This document shows, piece after piece, positions 44,039 through 52,471 of a stretch of 64,000 nucleotides of DNA; position 1 is the first letter of the stretch; every line of letters begins with the position of its first letter. Source of the DNA: an uncultured Clostridium sp. (GTDB taxonomy: Bacteria; Bacillota; Clostridia; Lachnospirales; Lachnospiraceae); contig CAMMNN010000015.1 of the NCBI GenBank assembly GCA_946498245.1, forward strand, positions 1 to 64,000, given 5' to 3'. The position numbers and the translations under genes are program-made. The notes under the pieces were generated by a model. It was not told where the DNA came from and made no database searches. It saw only the letters and a program-made list of their open reading frames with translations.

Positions 44039-45079
44039 ATGGAAAAACGGTATACAGTCTTTATAAGTTCCACTTATGAAGATCTGCGGGAAGAACGTGA
44101 AAAAGTCATGGGGGCTTTATTAAAGCTAAATTTCATTCCATGTGGAATGGAATTGTTTCCGGCTTCCAGTGAAGAACAGTGGTCTTTAATACAGCGTGTC
44201 ATTGATGACTGCGATTACTATATTTTAATCTTAGCAGGAAAATACGGTTCCGTTAATAATCAGGGCATTAGTTACACTGAAATGGAGTATCGCTATGCAA
44301 TAAAACAGGGGAAGCCTGTTATAGCCTTTGTGCACAAATGTCCGGATACTTTACCGGCAAACAAAGTCGAGTGTTCTGGTAAAAAACAAAAGCAATTAGA
44401 GAATTTCAGGAAATTTGTTAAAACGAAACTAGTCAACTTCTGGCAAAATCCCTATGAGTTGGGACTTCAAGTATCCATTAGTATGACTAAATTGATCGCG
44501 CAGTTTCCAACCCCCGGCTGGGTAAAAGCAGACCATATTGTTGACCAAAAAAACATTATGGGATTAAGCGCAGTTCATAAATACAGGCAATACGAAAATA
44601 AAGTATTAAATGACTCTACTATGCTGGAAAAATTAGATATATGTGCTTTTGGACTGCGCTCATTCCGTGATTCGACAGCAAAAGAAACCCGTAATGCATG
44701 TGCAAATGGATTGGTAATAAGGTTTTTATGTATCTCACCTTCATCAATTTATCTGGAACAGCGTGAAAAAGAAGAAAACGTCGGGAAAGGGGAAATAGCT
44801 CGTACCATCAATGATTGTATTGAATATTTCCTCGATTTAAAAAAAGACTTTCCCCAAAATGTTTTTGTCAAATCTTATGACTCTCTTCCATTAGACCTCT
44901 ATTGGAGACAGGACGACATTCTGGCTGTCGGCCCATATTTATTTGGAAAAACAAGCCAGCAGACAATCACCTATGAGTATAAAAAAGGCACTGCAGGATT
45001 CTCTTATTATACAGATTATTTTGAAGAATTATGGAATAATAACGAGTTTTGTACTGAAATATCAGTAATTGAAGCATAA
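44039..45079 (+). CDS. DUF4062 domain-containing protein (TIR-like N-terminus)
   Basis: A 346 aa protein. Residues 4-110 are DUF4062 (YTVFISSTYEDLREERE, CDYYILILAGKYGS, GISYTEMEYRYAI), a fold related to TIR and nucleoside deoxyribosyltransferases that often sits at the N-terminus of signalling or defence NTPases. Here no NTPase follows. The C-terminal half (LDICAFGLRSFRDSTAKETRNACANG, YDSLPLDLYWRQDDILAVGPYLFGKTSQQT, in parts) resembles a phospholipase-D-like or DUF5919-type domain, which I cannot assign firmly. ATG 44039 lies nine bases after GGAGG. Probably co-transcribed with the Thg1-like gene. Confidence 0.8.
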   Translation: MEKRYTVFISSTYEDLREEREKVMGALLKLNFIPCGMELFPASSEEQWSLIQRVIDDCDYYILILAGKYGSVNNQGISYTEMEYRYAIKQGKPVIAFVHKCPDTLPANKVECSGKKQKQLENFRKFVKTKLVNFWQNPYELGLQVSISMTKLIAQFPTPGWVKADHIVDQKNIMGLSAVHKYRQYENKVLNDSTMLEKLDICAFGLRSFRDSTAKETRNACANGLVIRFLCISPSSIYLEQREKEENVGKGEIARTINDCIEYFLDLKKDFPQNVFVKSYDSLPLDLYWRQDDILAVGPYLFGKTSQQTITYEYKKGTAGFSYYTDYFEELWNNNEFCTEISVIEA

Positions 45080-45083
45080 AAGC

Positions 45084-45125
45084 TGCCGGCTGGCCACAAT
45101 GTTTCTTTTGTGGTTCCAGCCGGCA
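45084..45125. terminator. Bidirectional terminator, copy 1
   Basis: TGCCGGCTGG and CCAGCCGGCA arms extend through CACAA/TTGTG. It lies between the convergent DUF4062 gene and dsdA. Almost the same hairpin recurs at 50918-50957, also between convergent genes. Confidence 0.75.
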
Positions 45126-45145
45126 TTCTGCTTTCTAAACAATCT

Positions 45146-46516
45146 CTATTTCTGCAATAAACCTTTTCCTTTTTCGTAATACGTTTTCATTTCAGCTTCC
45201 GGCACCATGCTTCCTCCGGTAACCCAGATGAGATGCGTCCCTGCTCTTTCCGTTTCTGCCAGCCCCGCCCTCTCCAGGTATTCTTTAAAAGCCGGGAAAT
45301 GGCTCTTTAAAAGGGGGCCGTACATTCCGGCCAAAGCGCTGGGCTCCAGATAGATTTCCTCTGAGTCCGCCATCAGTGCTAACATTTGGTACATCCGTTC
45401 ATCATCAAGGGAGTAGCAGCCGTCCATAAAGGGCCGCATAAAAGCCCCCACAAATCCGGATGCCCGCCCCACTGCCAGTCCGTCTGCAATGGTGATATTG
45501 TCTATGCCGAAATCCTGTACGCTTATTTCATTGTTTTTCCCTGTTGCCATTCCCAGCATCATACAGCAGGAATGAGTGGGTTCAGCAAAAAAGCAATGGA
45601 CATGGTCGCCAAAAATCAGTTTCAAGCCAAAGGCAACTCCGCCGGGGCCTCCGCCTACCCCGCAGGGGAGATAGACGAAAAGTGGGTGCTCTTTGCTGAC
45701 TGTAATATTCTCCTGCTCAAACTGCTTTTTCAGCCTGAGGGCCGCTACGGAATATCCCAAAAACAGAGTCTGGGAATTTTCGTCATCAACAAAATAACAG
45801 TAGGGATCTTTTTCAGCCTGAAGTCTTCCTTCTTTCACAGCAACGCTGTAATCGGATTGGTATTCCTTTACTACAACTCCTTTGCTCCGCAGCATATCCT
45901 TTTTCCACTGGCGGGCGTCGGCGGACATATGAACCGTTACCTGAAATCCCAGTTTTGCGCTCATAATGCCGATAGAAAGGCCCAGATTTCCTGTGGATCC
46001 CACCCCAATGGAATAGCGGGAAAACAGCTCCCGAAATTCTTCAGAGTCAAAAATCTCGTAAGTATCGCCGACGTGAAGCAGCCCATTTTGGACAGCAATG
46101 TCCTCTGCATGTTTTAAAACCTCATAAATGCCGCCCCGCGCCTTAATAGAACCGGATACTGCCAGATGACTGTCCAGCTTTGCCCACAATTCTCCTGAAA
46201 TCTCATTTTTATCCCAGCTTTCCAGGGCTTCTTTCATCTTCGGGATCTTTTTTAATGGCGATTCAATAATGCCATGATTTGGAACCGTCTCCGGAAATGC
46301 CTTTTCAAAGTACGGAGCGAACCGTTCCAGACGGCGGCTGGCGTCCAGCACGTCTTCCATAGTCAGCCGGCAGTCCTTTACCGCCTCCTCACAGGGAATT
46401 TTGTCCGGATTGATCCACACCGTTTCCTTCAGACTGCGGATGTCCTTTACCACAGGATACTCCGCTTCCCATTCTTCCCATGTTTTTCCTAAAACCAAGT
46501 GTTCTTTATTTTCCAT
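45146..46516 (-). CDS. dsdA: D-serine ammonia-lyase (D-serine dehydratase)
   Basis: A 456 aa PLP enzyme converting D-serine to pyruvate and ammonia. The cofactor lysine is in [14 protein letters not shown]; the phosphate-binding glycine loop is [34 protein letters not shown] and [19 protein letters not shown] are typical of DsdA. It lies 25 bases after a GntP-type permease and downstream of D-aminoacylase in one operon, so D-serine from N-acyl or peptide sources is the likely substrate. Confidence 0.95.
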   Translation of the reverse strand: MENKEHLVLGKTWEEWEAEYPVVKDIRSLKETVWINPDKIPCEEAVKDCRLTMEDVLDASRRLERFAPYFEKAFPETVPNHGIIESPLKKIPKMKEALESWDKNEISGELWAKLDSHLAVSGSIKARGGIYEVLKHAEDIAVQNGLLHVGDTYEIFDSEEFRELFSRYSIGVGSTGNLGLSIGIMSAKLGFQVTVHMSADARQWKKDMLRSKGVVVKEYQSDYSVAVKEGRLQAEKDPYCYFVDDENSQTLFLGYSVAALRLKKQFEQENITVSKEHPLFVYLPCGVGGGPGGVAFGLKLIFGDHVHCFFAEPTHSCCMMLGMATGKNNEISVQDFGIDNITIADGLAVGRASGFVGAFMRPFMDGCYSLDDERMYQMLALMADSEEIYLEPSALAGMYGPLLKSHFPAFKEYLERAGLAETERAGTHLIWVTGGSMVPEAEMKTYYEKGKGLLQK

Positions 46517-46541
46517 AATTGCCTCTCTTCATGCAATTTTT

Positions 46542-47915
46542 TTAAAACATTCCAGGCAGCACCCCTGAGAACGTATTTAATATCATTACTACCACAAAAC
46601 CTACCAGGCTGGCAAGTGTTGTGGGCCATGTAGTCGCTACAAACGCTTCATTTACACTGATATTGCTGTATCTTGTAGGAATCCAGAAAGCAGCGTCTGT
46701 GGGAAGAGTAAGGCCTACGGTTCCCACGCAGATGGCCAGACCTACGGTTACAGGAGAAATGCCTGTGGCCAGAGCCATAGGGCCTACGATTGATACGGTA
46801 GTCAGCATTGCCACTGTTGCAGAGCCTACTGCCGCCCGGATAATCATAGCCAGCACAAAGGCCAGGAGGATAACCGGAATATTCATTCTGGAGAGCAGTT
46901 CTACCAGGGCGTCTCCCAGGCCGCTGGCCTGCAGGACGGTTCCAAAGCAGTTGCCGCAGCCGATAACCATCAGAATATTCCCCATAGAATCTGATACTTT
47001 GTCAATGTAATTCCACAGAGTCGGGGCTGATGCCGGAACCAGGTATTTCCGCAGCACGACCCCTGTTACCATCATTGCGATAAACAGCGCCACGTTGTTG
47101 TCGCCAAGAAATGTAAAGGCAATATTCAGCACATTTTCCGCAGGGAGAATGATGCTGCATACAGATTTAATAATAATCAGGACAATGGGAAGGGCAATGA
47201 GGCCCAGAGTCAGTCCCGCTGAAGGTTTCGTCGGATCTGCCTTCAGGATTTCGTCATTGTTTAACAGTTCTTGCACTTCCGCTTTTTGCTTTTCCCGATC
47301 TGCAGCGGTCAATCTGCGGTTTAAAATGTTTGCGTACTGCCACCCACAGATCAGGCTGGCAGGAAGAGCTACAATGATTCCATAAATAATAAACCAGCCT
47401 ACATCTGCCCCAATCTGTCCGGCTACTGCCAAAGGCCCGGGGGTAGGAGCTACAACGCAGTGGGTCAGCAAAAGCCCCGTAAACAGAGCCGCCACGTAAG
47501 CCGGGGTTTTCTTTTTCGTCAATTTCTGCAGACTGGTTACCAGAGGATTCAGCGTAATGTAAGCAGAGCCGAAATACACCGGAATGGAAACGATAAAGCC
47601 GGCAAGGTTCAGGGCCAGCATATCATTTTTCTTACCAAAGGTCCTTAACAGTCCCTTTGCCATCTCTTCCATTCCGCCTGAATCGCCTAGCATCATTCCG
47701 AAAATGCCTCCGAATAAGATCAGCAGGCCGATGCTGGTCATGATGCTGCCGAAACCGCTGGTCAGCAGGCTTGTGGTTTCCGAAAGGGGAATCCCGCACA
47801 GGACGCCCATGAGAATCGCGCAGATAAACAGGGAAACGCCAGGACTCACTTTAAACACGATCAGCGATACCAAAAGAATTGCCATTGTAATCACAAAAGC
47901 TAATAAAACATTCAT
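46542..47915 (-). CDS. GntP family permease
   Basis: A 457 aa membrane protein with 12 or more helices of the gluconate/GntP family (FGGIFGMMLGDSGGMEEMAKGLL, THCVVAPTPGPLAVAGQIGADVG, GSATVAMLTTVSIVGPMA, in parts). The family includes the D-serine transporter DsdX, and the position between D-aminoacylase and dsdA makes a D-amino-acid or N-acyl-amino-acid cargo likely. Start 47915 (MNVLLAFV) is chosen because the upstream frame to 47978 is not protein-like; the ribosome binding site is weak. Confidence 0.9.
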   Translation of the reverse strand: MNVLLAFVITMAILLVSLIVFKVSPGVSLFICAILMGVLCGIPLSETTSLLTSGFGSIMTSIGLLILFGGIFGMMLGDSGGMEEMAKGLLRTFGKKNDMLALNLAGFIVSIPVYFGSAYITLNPLVTSLQKLTKKKTPAYVAALFTGLLLTHCVVAPTPGPLAVAGQIGADVGWFIIYGIIVALPASLICGWQYANILNRRLTAADREKQKAEVQELLNNDEILKADPTKPSAGLTLGLIALPIVLIIIKSVCSIILPAENVLNIAFTFLGDNNVALFIAMMVTGVVLRKYLVPASAPTLWNYIDKVSDSMGNILMVIGCGNCFGTVLQASGLGDALVELLSRMNIPVILLAFVLAMIIRAAVGSATVAMLTTVSIVGPMALATGISPVTVGLAICVGTVGLTLPTDAAFWIPTRYSNISVNEAFVATTWPTTLASLVGFVVVMILNTFSGVLPGMF

Positions 47916-48018
47916 ACACGTACCTAATACCTTTCCCCGGAGAGCCACCAGAACGTATCTGCTCCGGCCCTCCGGCATATTATCCTATGTTACTTTTTCT
48001 ATGGAAAAATCCAGCTTC

Positions 48019-49611
48019 TTACGCGTTGTGGCGAATCATCTTACCGGGCATTGCCCCTGTAAACTTCTTGTCATGGTAAACAAGCTGGCCGTTTACAAAC
48101 ACATAGTCAATGCCTTCTGTAATGCTGTTGGAATTGCTGTAAGTCGCCGTATCCTGGAGTCGGTCATAATCAAAAATCAAAAGATCAGCGTCATAGCCTT
48201 CCTTCACAAGCCCCTTATTTTTTACTAACAGATACTGGGCTGTCTGGCCCGTCATCTTGTGAATGATCTCTTCCAGGCTCATAATTCCTTTTTCTTTCAC
48301 AAAATACGTAATGGCATGGGGGAAGGTTCCGCTGGCTCTGGGGTGGCCTTTCTCTTTCCAGCTCCTGGTCAGTCCGTCGCTACCTACAACGCAATAGGGA
48401 TCCTGGATGATTTCACACACGTCCTCGTCGCACATACTGCTGTATACGCCGCCAGTTTCGCAGTTATTGGCTACACACAGGTCGAAGAATGCTTCCCACG
48501 GATCCTTTCCCATCTCCGCCGCATACTCTGTAATGAACTTTCCTTCCGCCTGTGGAGTCTTGGGTGCTGAATAGACGTAGACGCCGCCCCAGCCGCCTGC
48601 ATTCAGATAGTAATTGTCGTAAGGAGTCTCCGGATCCTCCATCTCTGCTTTCAGTTTTTTTCTAAATTCCAGATCCTTCAGCTTTTCCGTCATGGACTTA
48701 AAGCCGTTTTCAAAATACCACGGCGGTATGCAGGCGTTCAGCGTGGTCATATTGCAGGTGTAAGGATACTGGTCGCAGATCACCTGGATTCCCTCTTCCC
48801 GCGCCTCATGGATCAGGCGAAGCGTCTCCTTCTGCTTGCCCCAGTTGGGTTTTCCAAGCATCTTGTGGTGGGAAATATCCACCCGGACTCCTGCCTGACG
48901 GCCTACGTTAATGGTCTCTTTTACGGCGTCAACGATCTCATTGGATTCATTTCTCATATGGCTTGCATAAATCCCGTTGTAAGGAGCGATTACCTTTGCC
49001 AGCTCAATAATTTCCTTTTCCTCTGCATAGCAGCTTGGCGTATAGATTAAACCGGTAGAAAAGCCTGCCGCCCCGGCTTCCATAGCTTCTTTCAAAATGG
49101 ACTTCATCTTTTCCAGTTCTTCGTCTGTTGCAGGACGGTTCGCCATTCCCATAGCGGCAATCCTCAGACTGCTGTGACCTACGTACATCTTAACATTTGC
49201 CGTCATCGGCTGCTTGTCCGCCCATTCAAGCCATCGGCTATAACTGGACCAGTTGGCCATATCATCAGGGAAGGAGGTTGTCCCCATTGCCAGCAGGCTC
49301 TGAATATCCGCCAGATTATCCTTCGAAACCGGCGTCATGGACAGACCGCACTGGCCGACAATCTCCGTCGTCACGCCCTGAGTGGTTTTAAACAGATGGG
49401 CGTCTTCTGTTCCCAGGATCAAGTCCCCGTGGGAATGGGCGTCAATAAATCCCGGACACACAAACCGTCCGTCTGCGTCAATGACTTCTTTTGCTTCCTC
49501 ATCACCCTTGGCCATGACGATTTTTCCGTCCTGAATGCCTACGCTTCCCGGATAAGCCGGCGCACCGCTGCCGTCAATGATCTTTGCATTCTTAATCAAC
49601 ACATCCAACAT
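48019..49611 (-). CDS. N-acyl-D-amino-acid deacylase / D-aminoacylase
   Basis: A 530 aa amidohydrolase-superfamily enzyme. Metal ligands appear in FIDAHSHGDL, YASHMRNES and ISHHKMLGKPNWG; VGSDGLTRSWKEKGHPRASGTFPHAI matches the D-aminoacylase C-terminal part. It hydrolyses N-acyl-D-amino acids (or D-aminoacyl derivatives) to free D-amino acids. First gene of the deacylase-GntP-dsdA operon, with GGAAGGAG upstream and a palindrome over its promoter. Confidence 0.92.
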   Translation of the reverse strand: MLDVLIKNAKIIDGSGAPAYPGSVGIQDGKIVMAKGDEEAKEVIDADGRFVCPGFIDAHSHGDLILGTEDAHLFKTTQGVTTEIVGQCGLSMTPVSKDNLADIQSLLAMGTTSFPDDMANWSSYSRWLEWADKQPMTANVKMYVGHSSLRIAAMGMANRPATDEELEKMKSILKEAMEAGAAGFSTGLIYTPSCYAEEKEIIELAKVIAPYNGIYASHMRNESNEIVDAVKETINVGRQAGVRVDISHHKMLGKPNWGKQKETLRLIHEAREEGIQVICDQYPYTCNMTTLNACIPPWYFENGFKSMTEKLKDLEFRKKLKAEMEDPETPYDNYYLNAGGWGGVYVYSAPKTPQAEGKFITEYAAEMGKDPWEAFFDLCVANNCETGGVYSSMCDEDVCEIIQDPYCVVGSDGLTRSWKEKGHPRASGTFPHAITYFVKEKGIMSLEEIIHKMTGQTAQYLLVKNKGLVKEGYDADLLIFDYDRLQDTATYSNSNSITEGIDYVFVNGQLVYHDKKFTGAMPGKMIRHNA

Positions 49612-49681
49612 TTGTAATCTCCTTCCTTTCTTCGTAATCCTCTGCCCTTTCAGGCGTTACCTGATTTTTCTACTGTCCCGG

Positions 49682-49712
49682 AACAAGTGTTAAGTATAAT
49701 TTAACACTTGTT
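49682..49712. promoter_or_regulatory. Candidate operator palindrome upstream of D-aminoacylase
   Basis: AACAAGTGTTAA, seven bases, TTAACACTTGTT: perfect 12-base arms. The palindrome covers the presumed -10 region, so a bound repressor would block transcription of the D-amino-acid operon. The HTH-cupin regulator encoded next door is the best candidate binder. Confidence 0.7.
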
Positions 49713-49726
49713 TTTAGAAATGTCAA
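49698..49726 (-). promoter_or_regulatory. Promoter of the D-aminoacylase operon
   Basis: TTGACA, 17 bases, TAAATT on the minus strand. The -35 is perfect, the -10 is moderate, and it lies within the palindrome. Confidence 0.55.
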
Positions 49727-49954
49727 CTAATTTTATGTTGTTTTTTCGACTTTTATAGGTGTTTTTGCCAGTTATTCACACGGTTATGTACGATCATTTG
49801 GAAATTTGCCAAATTTCCCTTTTGTCCGCTTCATTTTCTCTTTCCGAAAATTAATTAAACTTAACACCCTTTATCTAACCCGGCAAATCTTCTCCAAAAT
49901 ATCCCAAAAGTATGGTATAATATCCGCGAGAGCAATGAGCAGTGCGCGTACAAG

Positions 49955-50061
49955 AAAGAATCCTGCTTTGCAGGATTCTCCGCCTGCGGCGGGTCGCTTT
50001 AGCGACATAATTCTTCTCCGCCGCAGTGCGTTCCTGCCCGGAGGGCTTTTTGTTCTATAGG
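49955..50061 (+). repeat. Dispersed repeat, copy A (107 bases)
   Basis: Starts AAAGAATCCTGC, contains the palindrome AATCCTGC..GCAGGATT, then CCGCCTGCGG, GTCGCTTTAGCGAC and AGTGCGTTCCTGCCC, and ends TTGTTCTATAGG. It is 107 bases long, matches 50777-50883 at most positions in the same orientation, and has the same length. No ORF. Confidence 0.85.
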
Positions 50062-50104
50062 GCGAATGCCCGTGAACGAGGAAAACAAAGTTTTCCGAGT
50101 GGAC

Positions 50105-50163
50105 ACTGCGAATACATACCTGGCCACTTAACGAGGTCTTCCACGAGTTTAGTGGACAGGGTA
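50105..50163 (+). repeat. Dispersed repeat with GTCCACT ends, copy 1
   Basis: A 59-base element (GCGAATACATACC, CTTAACGAGGTCTT, CGAGTTTAGTGGACA). It matches the complement of 58729-58787 with only a few differences. The better copy has terminal inverted octamers TGTCCACT/AGTGGACA. Confidence 0.85.
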
Positions 50164-50191
50164 TATGAAACGTGAGAAAGGAGTTTCTTCT

Positions 50192-50746
50192 TTGGAAGAT
50201 TTAAACATTGGAAAAAAAGTTCAAAAACTACGGATTCAGAGCGGGATTTCTGTCCGGAAATTATCATCTATCGCAGGAATCACCCCTTCCATGCTCAGTC
50301 AGATTGAAAATGAGCAGGTAAATCCATCTATTAATACCCTAAGAGCCATTGCTTCTGCTCTGAATGCCCCCTTGTACCACTTTTTTAAAGAGGATTCTGA
50401 GGATTATCCCGTTGTAACTCCGGATTCCCGAAAAACCATTGGAAGGAAGGACGAGCCCGATGTCCTTTATGAACTGCTGACGCCTGATACGAGGGGAAAT
50501 ATTGAATTTTGTATGATGATTATCCCGGCAAACAGCAGTTCCTACTCTACGCCCAAAAGCCACACCGGCGAGGAGGTCGCTTTCCTGTATTCCGGGGAAG
50601 CTGTGGATCTGGAAATCGACTCCAGGGCTTATACTCTTCGGCAGGGAGACAGCGTAAGAATCCCGCCTCAGGCCCTCCATATCTGGCATAACCGAAGGAA
50701 TACCCCAGTACAGGTTATTTTTGCCATCACGCCGCCCTCCTTTTGA
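50192..50746 (+). CDS. HTH (XRE)-cupin transcriptional regulator
   Basis: A 184 aa protein with an N-terminal Cro/C1-type helix-turn-helix (IGKKVQKLRIQSGISVRKLSSIAGITPSMLSQIENEQVNPS, in parts) and a C-terminal cupin sensor (HTGEEVAFLYSGEAVDLEID, YTLRQGDSVRIPPQALHIWHN). A TTG start at 50192 is preferred: AAGGAG lies eight bases upstream, whereas ATG 50165 has only a weak site and abuts a repeat. Divergent from the D-amino-acid operon and probably its regulator. Confidence 0.88.
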   Translation: MEDLNIGKKVQKLRIQSGISVRKLSSIAGITPSMLSQIENEQVNPSINTLRAIASALNAPLYHFFKEDSEDYPVVTPDSRKTIGRKDEPDVLYELLTPDTRGNIEFCMMIIPANSSSYSTPKSHTGEEVAFLYSGEAVDLEIDSRAYTLRQGDSVRIPPQALHIWHNRRNTPVQVIFAITPPSF

Positions 50747-50776
50747 GCCAGAAGGAAATGGATAAAAGAGGACAAT

Positions 50777-50883
50777 AAAGAATCCTGCAAAGCAGGATTC
50801 CCCGCCTGCGGTGGGTCGCTTTAGCGGCATAACTCCTCTCCGCCCCAGTGCGTTCCTGCCCGAAGGGCGTTTTGTTCTATAGG
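50777..50883 (+). repeat. Dispersed repeat, copy B (107 bases)
   Basis: Second copy of the 107-base element at 49955-50061, same orientation, lying on the other side of the HTH-cupin gene. Differences fall partly in hairpin loops (TTT versus AAA in the first loop), which leaves the stems intact. Confidence 0.85.
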
Positions 50884-50910
50884 AAATTCAGAGTAATTTC
50901 CTAATAGAAC
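50874..50910. repeat. Palindromic hairpin next to repeat copy B
   Basis: GTTCTAT.GGAAATT and AATTTCC.ATAGAAC arms around CAGAGT, with T-rich and A-rich flanks. It resembles the element near 20433-20477. Confidence 0.6.
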
Positions 50911-50917
50911 AAAAAAC

Positions 50918-50957
50918 GCCGGCTGGCCACATTTTCTGTTTCGTGGCTCCAGCCGGC
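50918..50957. terminator. Bidirectional terminator, copy 2
   Basis: GCCGGCTGG and CCAGCCGGC arms extend through CCAC/GTGG. On the minus strand GTTTTTTG follows, so it is a good terminator for the YARHG operon. It is nearly the same sequence as 45084-45125. Confidence 0.8.
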
Positions 50958-50973
50958 ATTCTCTTACAAAGTT

Positions 50974-51846
50974 CTACCGATACCCTTTCTGGCTTTCATA
51001 TTCTACAATCAAATCCCTGTTGGCAACTTCATACTCGTTAAGCCAGGATTCCTGGAACGCGTCAGGCTGAACCCTGGGCTCATACCAGTCGAAGGATTCA
51101 AAGTATGCCTGCAGCTCTTCGTCCTGGAAAATCCTTCCATGACGGGCATAAATTTCGTTCCGGGCCAGCCTGCACTGCTCTGCCGTCATTCCTTCCAAAT
51201 CCTCATTGGTCAGATACCGGGAATTGCTTTCCGGCAAAATGTATTCCTGCTGTTCCAGGCTCTCTTCCTCTGAAGGCTCTGCCTCTTCTTCAGATGGTTC
51301 TTCCATCAGCGGCTCTTCTTCGGCAGATTCCCTTACCTCTGTAGGGTTTTCTTCCCCGCTGGGTTCCGCTGCCTCTGGGGCTTCCTCTTCTCTGACAAGT
51401 TCCGCTGCTTCTCCGGAAACCTCTTCTCTGGCTCCTTCCGTTACCTCTCCAATCTCCTCTTCTTCCAGAGCATCTCTGGCCGGTTCTTCAGAGATCTCCT
51501 CTTCATACCCGCCTACTACTCCTTTTACGGCTTCCTCTATTCTTGGTTTTAAAATTCCAACTGCAATTCCTGCCACCGCAGCTACTGCCAAAATCCCTGC
51601 AGCTATCAAAATAAACTTTCCGCTTTTCCTTTTCTTAGGCTCAGGTTTTGCTGCGGGAGCTTTGGGTCCCAAATCCCTATCCGGAACCGGCATTGGAGGC
51701 CGCGCCTCCTCCGGACGAACCCCAGGGCTGCCTTTATCGACATACTCGTTTGTTTTCGGTTCCTCCGGCCGGACCACCCGCGTTCCGCAGTTCGTGCAAA
51801 ATTTTGCGGTCGGCGCCAATTCCTTCCCACATTGACTGCATTTCAT
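50974..51846 (-). CDS. Zinc-ribbon, membrane-anchored YARHG-domain protein
   Basis: A 290 aa protein. An N-terminal zinc ribbon (CSQCGKELAPTAKFCTNCG) is followed by a proline-rich linker, one membrane helix (FILIAAGILAVAAVAGIAVGIL, about 80-101), a long glutamate-rich spacer (110-205), and a C-terminal YARHG domain (MTAEQCRLARNEIYARHGRIFQDEELQAYFESF, in parts). YARHG occurs in extracellular parts of Clostridia proteins, function unknown. Last gene of the six-gene AAA cluster; GAGGGAGGG precedes the ATG. Confidence 0.85.
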   Translation of the reverse strand: MKCSQCGKELAPTAKFCTNCGTRVVRPEEPKTNEYVDKGSPGVRPEEARPPMPVPDRDLGPKAPAAKPEPKKRKSGKFILIAAGILAVAAVAGIAVGILKPRIEEAVKGVVGGYEEEISEEPARDALEEEEIGEVTEGAREEVSGEAAELVREEEAPEAAEPSGEENPTEVRESAEEEPLMEEPSEEEAEPSEEESLEQQEYILPESNSRYLTNEDLEGMTAEQCRLARNEIYARHGRIFQDEELQAYFESFDWYEPRVQPDAFQESWLNEYEVANRDLIVEYESQKGYR

Positions 51847-51889
51847 ACGAATCCCTCCCTCGTTATTGTTTCAAGTGTGGCCCTGTATT

Positions 51890-52387
51890 TTAGCAAGAAA
51901 TCACAGACACCGTCCCATTAGAGCTAATTGCCCGACAGCAATCCACATAAACTTCTATAAAATCGTATCCGCCGTGCATCGCAATGCCTCTGGCCTTCTC
52001 CAATCCACCCGGCATCATCTGTCCCGCCTTATAATGTTCCAGAATGCCGCCTGTAATATCCAGGGCATGAACCTCATAAGGCTTTCCTAAATAACAAACG
52101 GACACGCAGCCCAAAAGAATGCCTTCAATTTCCACTTCCGGAAATTCCTGCTTAATGGCATTGATAATCTCTTTGACTTTTTCCTGGTTATGGACATGGC
52201 CGCCTGCGTCCAGTTTATGCATGGCTTCCATATATTCTTTGGACCTGGTTTTCCGCAAAAGCCGATCCATCTGCATTTTGTCCATCTGCTTCATCTGCCG
52301 TTTCTCTTCCCGCTGGTAAGAAGCGCTTAACAAATTACGCGTTTCCATCTCCTCTTTCCGGGGCGTTCTCAATATTGGTCTTGGCAC
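51890..52387 (-). CDS. Unrecognised small protein of the AAA cluster
   Basis: A 165 aa protein that I do not recognise. A basic, methionine/lysine-rich N-terminal helix (about 10-60, REEKRQMKQMDKMQMDRLL) leads to a folded domain (KVKEIINAIKQEFPEVEIEGILLGCVSVCYLGKPYEVH, in parts) with histidine and cysteine residues near the end (HGGYDFIEVYVDCC). GTG 52387 is preferred as the start because GGAGG lies eight bases upstream; a GTG at 52423 has no site. It lies between the AAA ATPase and the YARHG gene. Confidence 0.7.
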   Translation of the reverse strand: MPRPILRTPRKEEMETRNLLSASYQREEKRQMKQMDKMQMDRLLRKTRSKEYMEAMHKLDAGGHVHNQEKVKEIINAIKQEFPEVEIEGILLGCVSVCYLGKPYEVHALDITGGILEHYKAGQMMPGGLEKARGIAMHGGYDFIEVYVDCCRAISSNGTVSVISC

Positions 52388-52471
52388 AATCGATTCCTCC
52401 TCTTCCTCCAATGCAAGAGACACGGAAGGGGCCGTATTCTATCCCGTTGCTTCCGTGTCTGAGCTTTGTTT

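Larger units (their letters stand above)
49612..50191. other. Control region between D-aminoacylase and the HTH-cupin gene
   Basis: No protein gene. From left to right it holds the minus-strand promoter with its palindrome (49682-49726) and a partial half-site TTAACACC near 49861. A plus-strand TATAAT follows at 49916-49921. Then come dispersed repeat copy A (49955-50061) and a second dispersed repeat (50105-50163) that runs up to the regulator gene. Confidence 0.6.

Noticed and set aside
45386..46117. 243-codon plus-strand frame opposite dsdA
   Set aside because: Shadow of dsdA; no start signal, low-complexity composition.
51206..51835. 209-codon serine-rich plus-strand frame
   Set aside because: Antisense of the glutamate-rich spacer of the YARHG protein. 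The serine runs come from complementary GAA/GAG codons.
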